From Pseudomonas asplenii (GTDB lineage Bacteria; Pseudomonadota; Gammaproteobacteria; Pseudomonadales; Pseudomonadaceae), in assembly GCF_900105475.1 (NCBI RefSeq), contig NZ_LT629777.1, positions 4,092,001 to 4,156,000 on the forward strand: a stretch of DNA of 64,000 bases, written 5' to 3'. Position numbers and translations under genes: made by a program. Below are positions 44,172 to 53,236 of this stretch, piece after piece. Within the stretch, counting starts at the first letter, position 1, and each line of letters starts with the position of its first letter. The notes under the pieces were generated by a model. That model was given only the letters and a program-made list of their open reading frames with translations, was not told the DNA's origin and searched no databases.

Positions 44172-44221
44172 TTGGCAAGGCCATTGCATTCCCATTGGGA
44201 AAGTAAGTTTCCTGATTGGAA
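44172..44221 (+). promoter_or_regulatory. Sigma-54 promoter and twin operators upstream of gmaS
   Basis: TTGGCAAGGCCATTGCAT (44172-44189) has GG and GC exactly ten bases apart, the -24/-12 form of sigma-54 promoters, directed rightward to gmaS. Directly downstream lie two TTCC-N5-GGAA palindromes, TTCCCATTGGGAA (44189-44201) and TTCCTGATTGGAA (44209-44221), with centres exactly 20 bases apart. They cover the expected transcription start near 44199, so a bound repressor would block it. Nitrogen control through NtrC and sigma-54 is thus likely. Confidence 0.6.
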
Positions 44222-44293
44222 TATATTCTGGTCAGCAAGCGAAACGACGCTTCCCAACCACAACGTCTTGCCTTTCGCCAGGAGTGAACGCTC

Positions 44294-45628
44294 ATGTTGC
44301 CACCCGAAACACAGCGGCTGATCGAGGAGCACGGGATCAAATACGTGCTGGCTCAGTTCGTCGATATCCACGGTTCGTCCAAGACCAAATCGGTGCCGGT
44401 TTCGGGGTTGGAAATGGTTGCTGAAGAGGGGGCGGGTTTTGCCGGGTTTGCCATCTGTGGCATGGGCATGGAACCCCACGGGCCGGACTTCATGGCCAGG
44501 GGCGACCTGGCGTCGCTGACCCCGGTGCCCTGGCAGAAAGGCTACGGCCGCGTGGTGTGCATCGGTCATGTCGAAGGCAAGCCCTGGCCCTACGACAGCC
44601 GCTACGTGTTGCAACGTCAGGTCGAGCGCCTGAGCGACCGTGGCTGGACCCTCAACACCGGTCTTGAACCCGAGTTCAGTCTGTTCAAGCGTGATACCAG
44701 CGGCCACCTGCAACTGGTCGACAGCAGCGATGCCCTGGACAAGCCGTGCTACGACTACAAGGGCCTGTCGCGTTCCCGCGACTTCCTCGAGCGCCTGACT
44801 GAAGCCCTGCAGCCGGTGGGTTTCGACATCTACCAGATCGACCATGAGGACGCCAACGGCCAGTTCGAGATCAACTACACCTACAGCGATGCCATGGAGT
44901 CGGCAGACCGCTTCACCTTCTTCCGCATGGCCGCCGGCGAGATCGCCAATGACATGGGCATGATCTGTTCGTTCATGCCCAAGCCCGATCCGAAGCGCGC
45001 TGGCAACGGCATGCACTTCCACCTGTCGATCAGCAGCGCGACCAGCAAGAACCTGTTTCACGACCCCAGCGATCCGAGCGGCATGGGCCTGTCGAAGCTG
45101 GCCTATCACTTTGCTGCGGGGCTGCTGGCCCACGGCCCGGCGCTGTGTGCGTTCGCTGCGCCTACGGTCAACTCCTACAAGCGCCTGGTGGTCGGCAACT
45201 CGTTGTCCGGTGCCACCTGGGCGCCGGCCTTTATCGCCTTTGGCGCCAACAACCGCTCGGCCATGGTCCGGGTGCCCTATGGCCGACTGGAGTTCCGCCT
45301 GCCGGACGCCGGCTGCAACCCCTACCTGGTCAGCGCGGCGATCATCGCTGCGGGCCTGGATGGCATCGACCGCCAGCTGGAAATCGACCACGTCTGCAAC
45401 GAGAACCTCTACAAGCTGAGCCTGGAAGAGATCGCCGCCCGTGGCATCAAGACCCTGCCGCAGTCGCTGAAAGAGGCCTGCGATGCATTGGAAGCCGACC
45501 CGCTGTTCGCCGAAGTGCTGGGCCGCGAGATCGTCGGCGAATTCATCAAGCTCAAGCGCATGGAGTGGGTGGAATACAGCCGCCATGTGAGCGATTGGGA
45601 AGTGCAGCGCTACACCGAGTTTTTCTGA
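44294..45628 (+). CDS. gmaS: Gamma-glutamylmethylamide synthetase (glutamate-methylamine ligase)
   Basis: A 444-residue glutamine-synthetase-type ligase. Family phrases are [30 protein letters not shown] (metal-binding Glu), [11 protein letters not shown] and the ATP-binding [11 protein letters not shown]. The size and layout are those of the GlnT/GmaS group, which joins methylamine to glutamate, rather than GlnA (about 470 residues with an adenylylation tyrosine). It opens the operon gmaS-mgsA-mgsB-mgsC followed by amt. Ordinary annotation is type III glutamine synthetase. Confidence 0.88.
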   Translation: MLPPETQRLIEEHGIKYVLAQFVDIHGSSKTKSVPVSGLEMVAEEGAGFAGFAICGMGMEPHGPDFMARGDLASLTPVPWQKGYGRVVCIGHVEGKPWPYDSRYVLQRQVERLSDRGWTLNTGLEPEFSLFKRDTSGHLQLVDSSDALDKPCYDYKGLSRSRDFLERLTEALQPVGFDIYQIDHEDANGQFEINYTYSDAMESADRFTFFRMAAGEIANDMGMICSFMPKPDPKRAGNGMHFHLSISSATSKNLFHDPSDPSGMGLSKLAYHFAAGLLAHGPALCAFAAPTVNSYKRLVVGNSLSGATWAPAFIAFGANNRSAMVRVPYGRLEFRLPDAGCNPYLVSAAIIAAGLDGIDRQLEIDHVCNENLYKLSLEEIAARGIKTLPQSLKEACDALEADPLFAEVLGREIVGEFIKLKRMEWVEYSRHVSDWEVQRYTEFF

Positions 45629-45701
45629 CCCCTTCGTTTTGACCAACCGTTTGCGGCGCCCTGCCAGTGGGTAGGGCGTCTTCTGCCCAGGAGATTGTGA
45701 T

Positions 45702-46622
45702 ATGTGTGGAATTGTAGGGCTCTACCTGAAAAATCCGGCGCTGGAATCCCGGCTCGGCCAGCTCTTCGAACCAATGCTCGAAGCCATGACCGACCGCGGG
45801 CCGGACAGTGCCGGGTTCGCCATCTATGGCGATGAAGTGGGCGAGGGCTGGATCAAGCTGACCTTGCAGGCCACCCGCGAAGGCTATGATTTCAAGGCCC
45901 TGGTCGGTGCCCTGGAAGCGCGGCTGGGTGCGCCGCTGGACTGGTTTCAGAACGCCAGCGCGATAGTCCTGAAGATCCAGGCTGAAGAAGCCGTGGTGCG
46001 TGCGGCACTGGCTGAACTGGCGCCGGACGTGCGCATCATGAGCGCCGGCCAGAGCATCGAGATCCTCAAGGGCATGGGCTTGCCCCGGGAGATTTCCGAA
46101 CGCTTCGGCCTGGCATCGATGAAGGGCAGCCACATCATCGGCCACACCCGCATGGCCACCGAAAGTGCGGTGACCATGGAAGGCAGCCACCCATTCTCCA
46201 CCGGTGCCGACCTGTGCCTGGTGCACAACGGCTCGCTGTCCAACCACTCGCGCCTGCGCCAGAACCTGCGCCGCGAAGGCATCCACTTCGAGACCGAGAA
46301 CGACACCGAGGTGGCCGCCGGTTACCTGGCCTGGCGCCTGCAACAGGGCGATTCGCTCAAGGCGGCGCTGGACAAATCCCTGGACGACCTCGACGGCTTC
46401 TTCACTTTCGCCATCGGCACCCGCAACGGTTTCGCGGTGATCCGCGACCCGATCGCCTGCAAGCCGGCGATCCTCGCCGAGACCGACGACTACGTCGCCA
46501 TGGCCTCGGAATACCAGGCGTTGTCGAGCCTACCGGGCATCGACAAGGCCAAGGTCTGGGAACCTGTTCCCGCCACCCTCTACATCTGGGAACGCGAGTC
46601 GGCTCAAGGAGCACGCCCATGA
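45702..46622 (+). CDS. mgsA: N-methylglutamate synthase subunit A (class II amidotransferase)
   Basis: A 306-residue glutamine amidotransferase. The N-terminal nucleophile Cys is next to the initiator (MCGIVGLYL), followed by MTDRGPDSAGFAIYG and the glutamine-binding HTRMATESAVTMEGSHPF with LVHNGSLSNH. It corresponds to the amidotransferase part of glutamate synthase, but as a separate subunit, and is known as GlxB/MgsA. It would release methylamine equivalents from gamma-glutamylmethylamide. Overlaps mgsB by four bases. Confidence 0.9.
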   Translation: MCGIVGLYLKNPALESRLGQLFEPMLEAMTDRGPDSAGFAIYGDEVGEGWIKLTLQATREGYDFKALVGALEARLGAPLDWFQNASAIVLKIQAEEAVVRAALAELAPDVRIMSAGQSIEILKGMGLPREISERFGLASMKGSHIIGHTRMATESAVTMEGSHPFSTGADLCLVHNGSLSNHSRLRQNLRREGIHFETENDTEVAAGYLAWRLQQGDSLKAALDKSLDDLDGFFTFAIGTRNGFAVIRDPIACKPAILAETDDYVAMASEYQALSSLPGIDKAKVWEPVPATLYIWERESAQGARP

Positions 46623-47302
46623 AAACCATCGATCTTTCCACCGCCAGCGTGCGTGACCTGAACCAGGCCCTGCACGACCAAGCCAGGCAGCTTGAAGAGC
46701 GCGAATGGCTCGTGACCCACCCCAACGGTGCGCACAACCTGGCCGTGGGCATCAACGAAACCGTGTCCGTGGATATCCAGGGGCACGCCGGCTACTACTG
46801 CGCCGGCATGAACCAGAAGGCCTCGATCACCGTGCACGGCAACGTCGGGGTCGGCTGCGCCGAGAACATGATGTCCGGCTATGTGCGGGTCAAGGGCAGC
46901 GCCTCCCAGGCGGCTGGCGCCACGGCCCATGGCGGGCTGCTGGTGATCGAGGGCGATGCCGGGGCCCGTTGCGGGATCTCGATGAAGGGCATCGACATCG
47001 TGGTCGGCGGCAGCATCGGTCACATGAGCTGTTTCATGGGCCAGGCCGGACGCCTGGTGGTGTGTGGCGATGCCGGCGATGCGCTGGGCGACTCGCTGTA
47101 CGAGACGAAGATCTTCGTCAAGGGCAAGGTCGAGTCGCTGGGCTCGGACTGCATCGAGAAGGAGATGCGTCCCGAGCACCTCGAAGAGCTGCAGGCCCTG
47201 CTGAACCAGGCCGGTTTCAACGAAAAGGCCAGCGACTTCAAGCGCTACGGCTCGGCCCGTCAGCTGTACAACTTCAAAGTCGACAACGCCAGCGCGTACT
47301 GA
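46619..47302 (+). CDS. mgsB: N-methylglutamate synthase subunit B (GXGXG domain)
   Basis: A 227-residue protein made of the beta-helical GXGXG domain that forms the C-terminal part of glutamate synthase. Repeats such as YCAGMNQKASITVHGNVG, GYVRVKG, GGLLVIEGDAG and GRLVVCGDAG are typical. It supports the tunnel between the amidotransferase and synthase sites. Start at 46619 overlaps mgsA (ATGA). It is 15 bases before mgsC. Confidence 0.9.
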   Translation: MKTIDLSTASVRDLNQALHDQARQLEEREWLVTHPNGAHNLAVGINETVSVDIQGHAGYYCAGMNQKASITVHGNVGVGCAENMMSGYVRVKGSASQAAGATAHGGLLVIEGDAGARCGISMKGIDIVVGGSIGHMSCFMGQAGRLVVCGDAGDALGDSLYETKIFVKGKVESLGSDCIEKEMRPEHLEELQALLNQAGFNEKASDFKRYGSARQLYNFKVDNASAY

Positions 47303-47317
47303 TCCAGGAGCCAGAAC

Positions 47318-48652
47318 ATGAGCGAATCCACCACCCCGAAAGCAGCACCTGTCCTGCGTGAGTCGGCCACCTTCGATCGCCTGACCATCCAGGAAATCCA
47401 GCGCGCCGCCGAAACCGGTATCTATGACATCCGTGGCGGCGGCACCAAGCGCAAGCTGCCGCATTTCGATGACCTGCTGCTGCTCGGCGCCAGCGTCTCG
47501 CGTTACCCGCTGGAAGGCTATCGCGAGAAATGCGGCACCGATGTGATCCTCGGCAACCGCTTCGCCAAGAAGCCGATCCACCTGAAGATTCCGGTGACCA
47601 TCGCCGGCATGAGCTTCGGCGCGCTGTCGGCCAACGCCAAGGAAGCCCTGGGCCGTGGCGCGACCATCGCTGGCACCAGCACCACCACCGGTGACGGCGG
47701 CATGACCCCGGAAGAGCGCGGCCAGTCGCAGCACCTGGTCTACCAGTATCTGCCCTCGCGTTACGGCATGAACCCGGATGACCTGCGCAAGGCCGACGCC
47801 ATCGAGGTCGTCCTGGGGCAGGGCGCCAAGCCGGGCGGCGGCGGCATGCTGCTGGGCATGAAGGTCACCGAGCGGGTCGCCGGCATGCGCACCTTGCCGA
47901 TCGGCGTCGACCAGCGTTCGGCCTGCCGCCATCCGGACTGGACCGGCCCGGACGACCTGGCGATCAAGATCGCCGAGATTCGCGAGATCACCGACTGGGA
48001 AAAACCGATCTACGTGAAGATCGGCGCCAGCCGCCCGTATTACGACGTCAAGCTGGCGGTCAAGGCCGGGGCCGACGTGATCGTGCTCGACGGCATGCAG
48101 GGCGGTACCGCCGCGACCCAGGAAGTGTTCATCGAGCACGTTGGCATTCCGATTCTGCCGGCGATTCCCCAGGCGGTGCAGGCCCTGCAGGAGATGGGCA
48201 TGCACCGCAAGGTGCAACTGATCGTCTCCGGCGGCATCCGCAACGGTGCCGACGTGGCCAAGGCCATGGCTCTGGGCGCGGACGCGGTGGCCATCGGCAC
48301 GGCAGCGCTGATCGCCCTGGGCGACAACCACCCGCGGCTGGACGATGAGTTGAAGAAGATCGGCTCGGCGGCCGGTTTCTACGACGACTGGCAGAACGGT
48401 CGCGACCCGGCGGGTATCACCACCCAGGACCCGGAACTGTCGAAACGCCTGGACCCGGTCGAGGGTGGGCGCCGGCTGGCCAACTATTTGCGTGTACTGG
48501 TGCTGGAGGCACAGACCATGGCCCGTGCCTGCGGTAAATCCCACCTGCACAACCTCGACCCCGAGGACCTGGTGGCCTTGACCGTCGAGTCCGCCGCCAT
48601 GGCCCGGGTGCCGCTGGCCGGGACTTCGTGGATTCCGGGTCAGCAGTATTAG
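47318..48652 (+). CDS. mgsC: N-methylglutamate synthase subunit C (FMN-binding synthase)
   Basis: A 444-residue FMN/iron-sulfur synthase domain homologous to the central part of glutamate synthase. FMN-site phrases include TIAGMSFGALSANAKEAL, the catalytic stretch KVTERVAGMRTLPIGVDQ, ADVIVLDGMQGGTAATQE and LIVSGGIRNGADVAKAMA. It would form N-methylglutamate from 2-oxoglutarate and methylamine carried by the MgsA subunit. It is the last of the synthase genes; a REP hairpin separates it from amt. Confidence 0.9.
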   Translation: MSESTTPKAAPVLRESATFDRLTIQEIQRAAETGIYDIRGGGTKRKLPHFDDLLLLGASVSRYPLEGYREKCGTDVILGNRFAKKPIHLKIPVTIAGMSFGALSANAKEALGRGATIAGTSTTTGDGGMTPEERGQSQHLVYQYLPSRYGMNPDDLRKADAIEVVLGQGAKPGGGGMLLGMKVTERVAGMRTLPIGVDQRSACRHPDWTGPDDLAIKIAEIREITDWEKPIYVKIGASRPYYDVKLAVKAGADVIVLDGMQGGTAATQEVFIEHVGIPILPAIPQAVQALQEMGMHRKVQLIVSGGIRNGADVAKAMALGADAVAIGTAALIALGDNHPRLDDELKKIGSAAGFYDDWQNGRDPAGITTQDPELSKRLDPVEGGRRLANYLRVLVLEAQTMARACGKSHLHNLDPEDLVALTVESAAMARVPLAGTSWIPGQQY

Positions 48653-48665
48653 GCGCTGACTTGGG

Positions 48666-48691
48666 GTGGGAGCCGCCAAGCCGGCTCCCAC
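48666..48691. repeat. REP-type hairpin
   Basis: GTGGGAGCC-GCCAAGCC-GGCTCCCAC (48666-48691) followed by AGGCG is the well-known repetitive extragenic palindrome of fluorescent pseudomonads. It lies 14 bases after the mgsC stop and 101 before the amt start, so it may reduce transcription into amt or protect the upstream message. Confidence 0.85.
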
Positions 48692-48791
48692 AGGCGTTGA
48701 GTCGTACAAAAAAGAGAGGCCTCCAGGGCCCGGCGCACCGCCACACCGCTTTCTGCCAGGCATTTTTCCATTCATTGCAGGAGCTTCGACA

Positions 48792-50117
48792 ATGGTTAAT
48801 CGTCTACCCGGCAAATCCCTTCTCCTATTGCTCGCCCTCGGTGCGTGCATTCCCCTGGCCCAGGCGGCCGATGCCCCGACCCTGAACACCGGCAGCACCG
48901 CCTGGATGATCACGGCGGCGGTCCTCGTGCTGTTCATGTGCCTGCCTGGCCTGGCGCTGTTCTACGGCGGCCTGGTGCGAGCCAAGAACATGCTGTCGCT
49001 GTTCACCCAGTGTTTCGGTATTGCCGGTTTGGTCGGCGTGTTGTGGGTGATCTTCGGCTACAGCCTGGTGGTCGACACCAGCAACATGGTCGAGGGCCAG
49101 GTCAGCTTCAACAGCTTCGTCGGTGGCCTGGGCCGGATGTTTCTGGCCGGCATGAAGCCGGACAGCCTGGTCGGTGACATCCCGGAAGGCGTCTTCGTGA
49201 CCTTCCAGATGACCTTCGCCATCATCACTCCGGCGCTGATCGCCGGGGCGTTCGCCGAGCGCATGAAATTCTCGGCGGCGCTGCTGTTCATGGCCCTCTG
49301 GTTCACCCTGGTCTACGCGCCGGTGGCGCACATGGTCTGGGGCGGCGCGGGGGCCTTGATGCACAACTGGGGCGTGCTGGATTTCGCCGGTGGCACCGCC
49401 GTGCACATCAATGCCGGCGTGGCGGCCTTGGCGGCGTGCCTGATGCTCGGCAAGCGCAAGGGCTATGAGAATGCGCCGATGCCGGCCCACAACCTCAGCC
49501 TGACCATGGCCGGTGCGGCGATGCTCTGGGTCGGCTGGTTCGGTTTCAACATCGGTTCGGGCGGTGGCCTCAACGGCCTATCCGGCATCGTCATGCTCAA
49601 CACCCAACTGGGCGCCTGCGCCGGCATTCTCGGCTGGATGTTCACTGAGTGGTTCAAGGTCGGCAAACCCAGTGCCCTGGGCCTGGCCAGCGGCGCATTG
49701 GCCGGCCTGGTGGGCATCACCCCGGCCTGTGCCTATGTCGGTGTCGGCGGCGCCTTGGCCATTGGTCTGCTGTGCGGGGTGTTCTGCTACCTGAGCGTCA
49801 CCGTGCTGAAGAAACGCCTCGGTTATGACGACAGCCTGGATGTGTTCGGCCTGCACGGCATTGGCGGCATGATCGGCGCCGTCCTCACCGGCGTGTTCTG
49901 CGTACCGTCGCTGGGTGGCCTGGTGGAAGGCGTGACCCTGGGAGGGCAGGTGCTGGCGCAGATCAAGGGCGTGCTGTTCACCACGGTGTATTGCTTTGCC
50001 GTCAGCTGGATCATCCTGAAGGTGGTCAAGTGGCTGGTCGGCTTGCGTGCCGACGAACACGTCGAAGAGATGGGCCTGGACCTGGCCGAGCACAACGAGC
50101 GCGCCTACAACCACTGA
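48792..50117 (+). CDS. amtB: Ammonium transporter
   Basis: A 441-residue Amt family channel with a cleaved-looking signal peptide (LLLLLALGACIPLAQA) and 11 membrane helices. Family motifs are PGLALFYGGLVRAKNMLS, VGWFGFNIGSGGGLNGL, and the twin-histidine pore parts DFAGGTAVHINAGVAAL and DVFGLHGIGGMIGAV. No glnK gene follows, unlike the housekeeping amtB. Its place after mgsC suggests it takes up methylammonium. The start at 48792 is chosen from the signal peptide. Confidence 0.9.
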   Translation: MVNRLPGKSLLLLLALGACIPLAQAADAPTLNTGSTAWMITAAVLVLFMCLPGLALFYGGLVRAKNMLSLFTQCFGIAGLVGVLWVIFGYSLVVDTSNMVEGQVSFNSFVGGLGRMFLAGMKPDSLVGDIPEGVFVTFQMTFAIITPALIAGAFAERMKFSAALLFMALWFTLVYAPVAHMVWGGAGALMHNWGVLDFAGGTAVHINAGVAALAACLMLGKRKGYENAPMPAHNLSLTMAGAAMLWVGWFGFNIGSGGGLNGLSGIVMLNTQLGACAGILGWMFTEWFKVGKPSALGLASGALAGLVGITPACAYVGVGGALAIGLLCGVFCYLSVTVLKKRLGYDDSLDVFGLHGIGGMIGAVLTGVFCVPSLGGLVEGVTLGGQVLAQIKGVLFTTVYCFAVSWIILKVVKWLVGLRADEHVEEMGLDLAEHNERAYNH

Positions 50118-50126
50118 GTCGCGGGG

Positions 50127-50145
50127 CGGCAGGGCTTGCCTGCCG
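50127..50145. terminator. Stem-loop after amt
   Basis: CGGCAGG-GCTTG-CCTGCCG (50127-50145) lies ten bases after the amt stop, between it and the convergent MFS gene. It is a short stable hairpin without a strong U-tract and may serve both converging messages. Confidence 0.5.
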
Positions 50146-50171
50146 TCCCGGCAGGTCCGTGGCGATCACCA

Positions 50172-51566
50172 TCACGCCTTGTTTTTAAGCACGGAGTACC
50201 CGGCAGAGGCCTTCAGGGAAAAACTGTCGATCATGGCGATGGCCGCGATGCCGCTGACCAGCAGGAAGGTCAGCTGGAAATCGGCCGTCGTCGCCTGCGC
50301 GGCATTGCCATGCAGGGCCATCGCGCTGCGCAACAACAGCGCGCCCACCGCGACGCCCAGGCCCATGCTGAGCTGGAAGGCCATGCTGAACAGGGTCGAG
50401 GCATTGCTCATCTGCGGCTGTGGCACATCGGCAAAACCCAGGGTGTTGTAGGCGCTGAACTGCAGCGAACGGGACAGCCCACCCATGAACAACAGGCCCA
50501 TGATCAGCGCACTGCTGCTGTCGGCCTCGAACAGGGCGCAGGCACCAATCGAGACGATTCCGACGACGCCATTGACGATGAGTACCTTGCGAAATCCCCA
50601 GCGATTGAGGGTGCCGGTGGTAAACCATTTCATCGCCAGGTTGCCCGCAAACACCGCCAGCACCAGCAGGCCGGCATCCAGCGCGGAAAGACCGAAGGCC
50701 AGCTGGAACATCAGCGGCAGCAGGAACGGCAGCGTACTGATCGCAATACGAAACAGCGACGCGCCGATGAAGCTCACCCGAAAGGTCTGAATGCCAATGA
50801 CATCGAAGCTCAGCAGCGGCTCCTGGCTGCGCCGCATGTGCCGGATGGCCCAGCCCATCAGCGCCACGCCCAGGGCAATCAGCAGCAGGCCCGGCAGGTA
50901 GTTCGTCAGGTCCGCACCCAGCCGCTCGAAGCCATACAGCAGGGTGAAGCAACTGCTGCTCAACAGGACGAAACCGAGCCAGTCGAAGCGCCGCGTGCGG
51001 GTTTCGGTGTGGTCGGGAATCAGGTACCAGGCGCAGATCAGCGCGATAAAACCCAGCGGCAGATTGAGGAAGAAAATCCATTCCCAGGTCGAATGGGTCA
51101 CGATGAACCCACCCAATGGCGGGCCGAGCACCGGCGCGACCAGGGCCGGCGTGGTGATATAGGCAATCGCCTTGACCAGACCTTCCTTGGGCGTTGTGCG
51201 CAGCACGGCCAGACGCCCGACCGGCACCATCATCGCGCCGCTGAAGCCCTGCAGCACCCGCGCCGCGATGAACTCGCTCAGGCTGTGGCTCATGCCGCAC
51301 CAGGCCGACGCCACGCAGAACAGGGTGATGGCCGAGCAGAACACCTTGCGCGCCCCCCATTTGTCAGCCAACCAGCCGCTGATGGGGATGAAGGCCGCCA
51401 AGGCCAGCAGGTAGCTGCTGATCGCCACGTTCAAGTCTACCGGCAGCACGGCGAAGCTCTTCGCCATATCGGGCAATGCGGTGGCGATAATGGTCGCGTC
51501 CAGGTTCTCCATGAAGAACGTGGCGGCGACCAGCAGGGCAATCCGGGTGGAGCGGGAAGGGCTCAT
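50172..51566 (-). CDS. DHA2-type MFS efflux transporter
   Basis: A 464-residue major facilitator carrier. The N-terminal motif ENLDATIIATALPDMAKSF, then GWLADKWGARKVFCSA and LQGFSGAMMVPVGRL, are those of drug:proton antiporters of the EmrB/QacA (14-helix) subgroup. It is monocistronic and convergent with amt. The substrate could be drugs or a metabolite; there is no adjacent membrane-fusion protein, so it is not an obvious tripartite pump. Confidence 0.9.
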   Translation of the reverse strand: MSPSRSTRIALLVAATFFMENLDATIIATALPDMAKSFAVLPVDLNVAISSYLLALAAFIPISGWLADKWGARKVFCSAITLFCVASAWCGMSHSLSEFIAARVLQGFSGAMMVPVGRLAVLRTTPKEGLVKAIAYITTPALVAPVLGPPLGGFIVTHSTWEWIFFLNLPLGFIALICAWYLIPDHTETRTRRFDWLGFVLLSSSCFTLLYGFERLGADLTNYLPGLLLIALGVALMGWAIRHMRRSQEPLLSFDVIGIQTFRVSFIGASLFRIAISTLPFLLPLMFQLAFGLSALDAGLLVLAVFAGNLAMKWFTTGTLNRWGFRKVLIVNGVVGIVSIGACALFEADSSSALIMGLLFMGGLSRSLQFSAYNTLGFADVPQPQMSNASTLFSMAFQLSMGLGVAVGALLLRSAMALHGNAAQATTADFQLTFLLVSGIAAIAMIDSFSLKASAGYSVLKNKA

Positions 51567-51663
51567 GAACGGGTTTCCGGGAAGGCGGGCGCGAGTGTCG
51601 GCGTAGCGACTGACTGCGCATCCTAGTCAAGCCTCCCGGAAACTGGAAGTTCTGTGATCGACC

Positions 51664-52134
51664 TCAGGTTTGTTCATGGCTTGCCTGCTCGCGCTCCTCA
51701 ATAATGGCCTGAGCTCTCCTTACCATCACCCGAAAGCGCCTGACCTGGACCATCTTGCGACGCATTCTTCTGTGGCGGTTGCTGTTGAGGACAAGTAGTC
51801 CCAGTAATGGAACCACGACGTTTACAAGCCAAAAAAGGGGGTTGAATCCATAGGCCGCTGGTGAAAGCTGTATCACCAGACAGAACACAAAGACACCGAC
51901 CATGACCCGGACCCATTGGGGGCGACCATAGATGATCATGGCGTTGCTGATGCTAATGATCAGGGCAAATGCCATGCCTATGAGTAAAGAGTACCCAGGA
52001 TTTTCCTTAGGAAAATAAATCATCGCTGCCGTAGTGATCGACCAGCCAGCTGACATCAATCCCAAAAGAATACCCGCGATAAATATAGGAAAGTGGCGTA
52101 GCAGGAATCGAGGAATATTGACCAGGACAATCAT
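51664..52134 (-). CDS. Small polytopic membrane protein, candidate immunity protein
   Basis: A 156-residue protein with about four hydrophobic helices (FIAGILLGLMSAGWSITTA, YSLLIGMAFALIISI, VMVGVFVFCLVIQLS and WLVNVVVPLLGLLVL) and a basic, lysine/arginine-rich cytoplasmic tail. I do not recognise a named family. Its start overlaps the stop of the upstream gene by four bases (ATGA), so the two are translated together. Next to an Hcp gene, a membrane protein coupled to a membrane-active partner is the usual arrangement of a type VI immunity gene. The function is inference. Confidence 0.6.
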   Translation of the reverse strand: MIVLVNIPRFLLRHFPIFIAGILLGLMSAGWSITTAAMIYFPKENPGYSLLIGMAFALIISISNAMIIYGRPQWVRVMVGVFVFCLVIQLSPAAYGFNPLFWLVNVVVPLLGLLVLNSNRHRRMRRKMVQVRRFRVMVRRAQAIIEEREQASHEQT

Positions 52135-53045
52135 GGTTCGATCTCCTCATACAAACCGACTGCGATTGCTTTCACATTCCCTGACAGGGCGCTGCTGGCA
52201 AAGCTGGCTGATGCTCCAATCGTATCGGCTATCTGGGTGATCGTTGCCTGTCGGATTTGCGTGGACGTGAAACGCTTGGGAAACTCGCCGGACAGCTGTC
52301 TCAGCTTGATCATCTTTGACGTCAGTCCCGGATGCTGGATGCTGAGCAGTTCCCTCGTCAGCCTCGCTCTCTCCGGGCGATTGAGCCCCTTCAGTACTTC
52401 CTGCGTGCTTTTGCCAGTGGCAGCCTTGGTCGCTCTTAGCAGACGGACAGTAGTCAAAGCCGAAACTCCAACACCGGCCAGCGATACCGCATCCAACGCA
52501 ACCATGGCATGTCGATACCAATCAAGGCTGTCCAACCAGTCGTTGTTCTGCGCTGCGATGACTTCAAAACTTGTCCGAGCCACTCCAACAAGGCATTGCA
52601 CGCTGCTGGCAGCGGCTGCCGCAAAACCGACCGCAGCTACCACCGAACTGGCGCCTGCTGTAAAGGGGATCGCGGCTGTTCCACTCGCAACCACCATCCA
52701 CCCAATCACCGCCCCCGCACAGGTAAACGCCGTACTCACCGCCTCCATCACCAGCCGCGACTCCCGAGGCTGTGTCTGCAACTCCCGCATGAACTCCGCC
52801 AATGCGATATGCCGCGGAGCCTCGCGCAACACGATCTTCTTCGGCGCAATGCTGCAAATCGGCTGGAATTCGCGTAGCGTCACCATGGAAAAATCGCTTT
52901 CGATATAGACCACGCCAGCCCCGACAATCGCCGGATCGGCATCGATCGCCTGGAACAACCGCGGGATATCAATCAGCCCTGCGACCCGCTGGCGGGTATT
53001 GCGATGGGCACTGGGTACACCCGTCTTCGCTAACTCGGAATTCAC
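52131..53045 (-). CDS. Hcp-linked protein with central hydrophobic segment, candidate T6SS effector
   Basis: A 304-residue protein. The middle (residues about 100-160) is a long Ala/Gly/Val-rich region (AGAVIGWMVVASGTAAIPF, then GASSVVAAVGFAAAAASS) typical of membrane-inserting toxins. Flanks are soluble. Relatives are sometimes labelled NAD synthetase, but no such motif is visible to me. It is divergent from hcp with 191 bases between, and overlaps a membrane-protein gene by four bases. This arrangement suggests a pore-forming cargo of Hcp with its immunity gene. Confidence 0.55.
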   Translation of the reverse strand: MNSELAKTGVPSAHRNTRQRVAGLIDIPRLFQAIDADPAIVGAGVVYIESDFSMVTLREFQPICSIAPKKIVLREAPRHIALAEFMRELQTQPRESRLVMEAVSTAFTCAGAVIGWMVVASGTAAIPFTAGASSVVAAVGFAAAAASSVQCLVGVARTSFEVIAAQNNDWLDSLDWYRHAMVALDAVSLAGVGVSALTTVRLLRATKAATGKSTQEVLKGLNRPERARLTRELLSIQHPGLTSKMIKLRQLSGEFPKRFTSTQIRQATITQIADTIGASASFASSALSGNVKAIAVGLYEEIEP

Positions 53046-53236
53046 TGCGCCACTCCCTGACTTTATTCAGAAGGAACGCAGCATAGGCAGCCAACCCGAT
53101 AGAGGCGGTAGGACACGTCAGCAGTGAAAGTAGGACCGCTCCCGATAACGATTCAACGCCTTGTCACAGTCACCCCGTTGATAAGAACGTGCACGCCGAC
53201 GCCACTTTCGGCGGATATCAACGACAGGGAGTTACC

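Noticed and set aside
46604..48937. 777-codon minus-strand open frame
   Set aside because: Antisense to mgsB and mgsC; no ribosome site or family resemblance.
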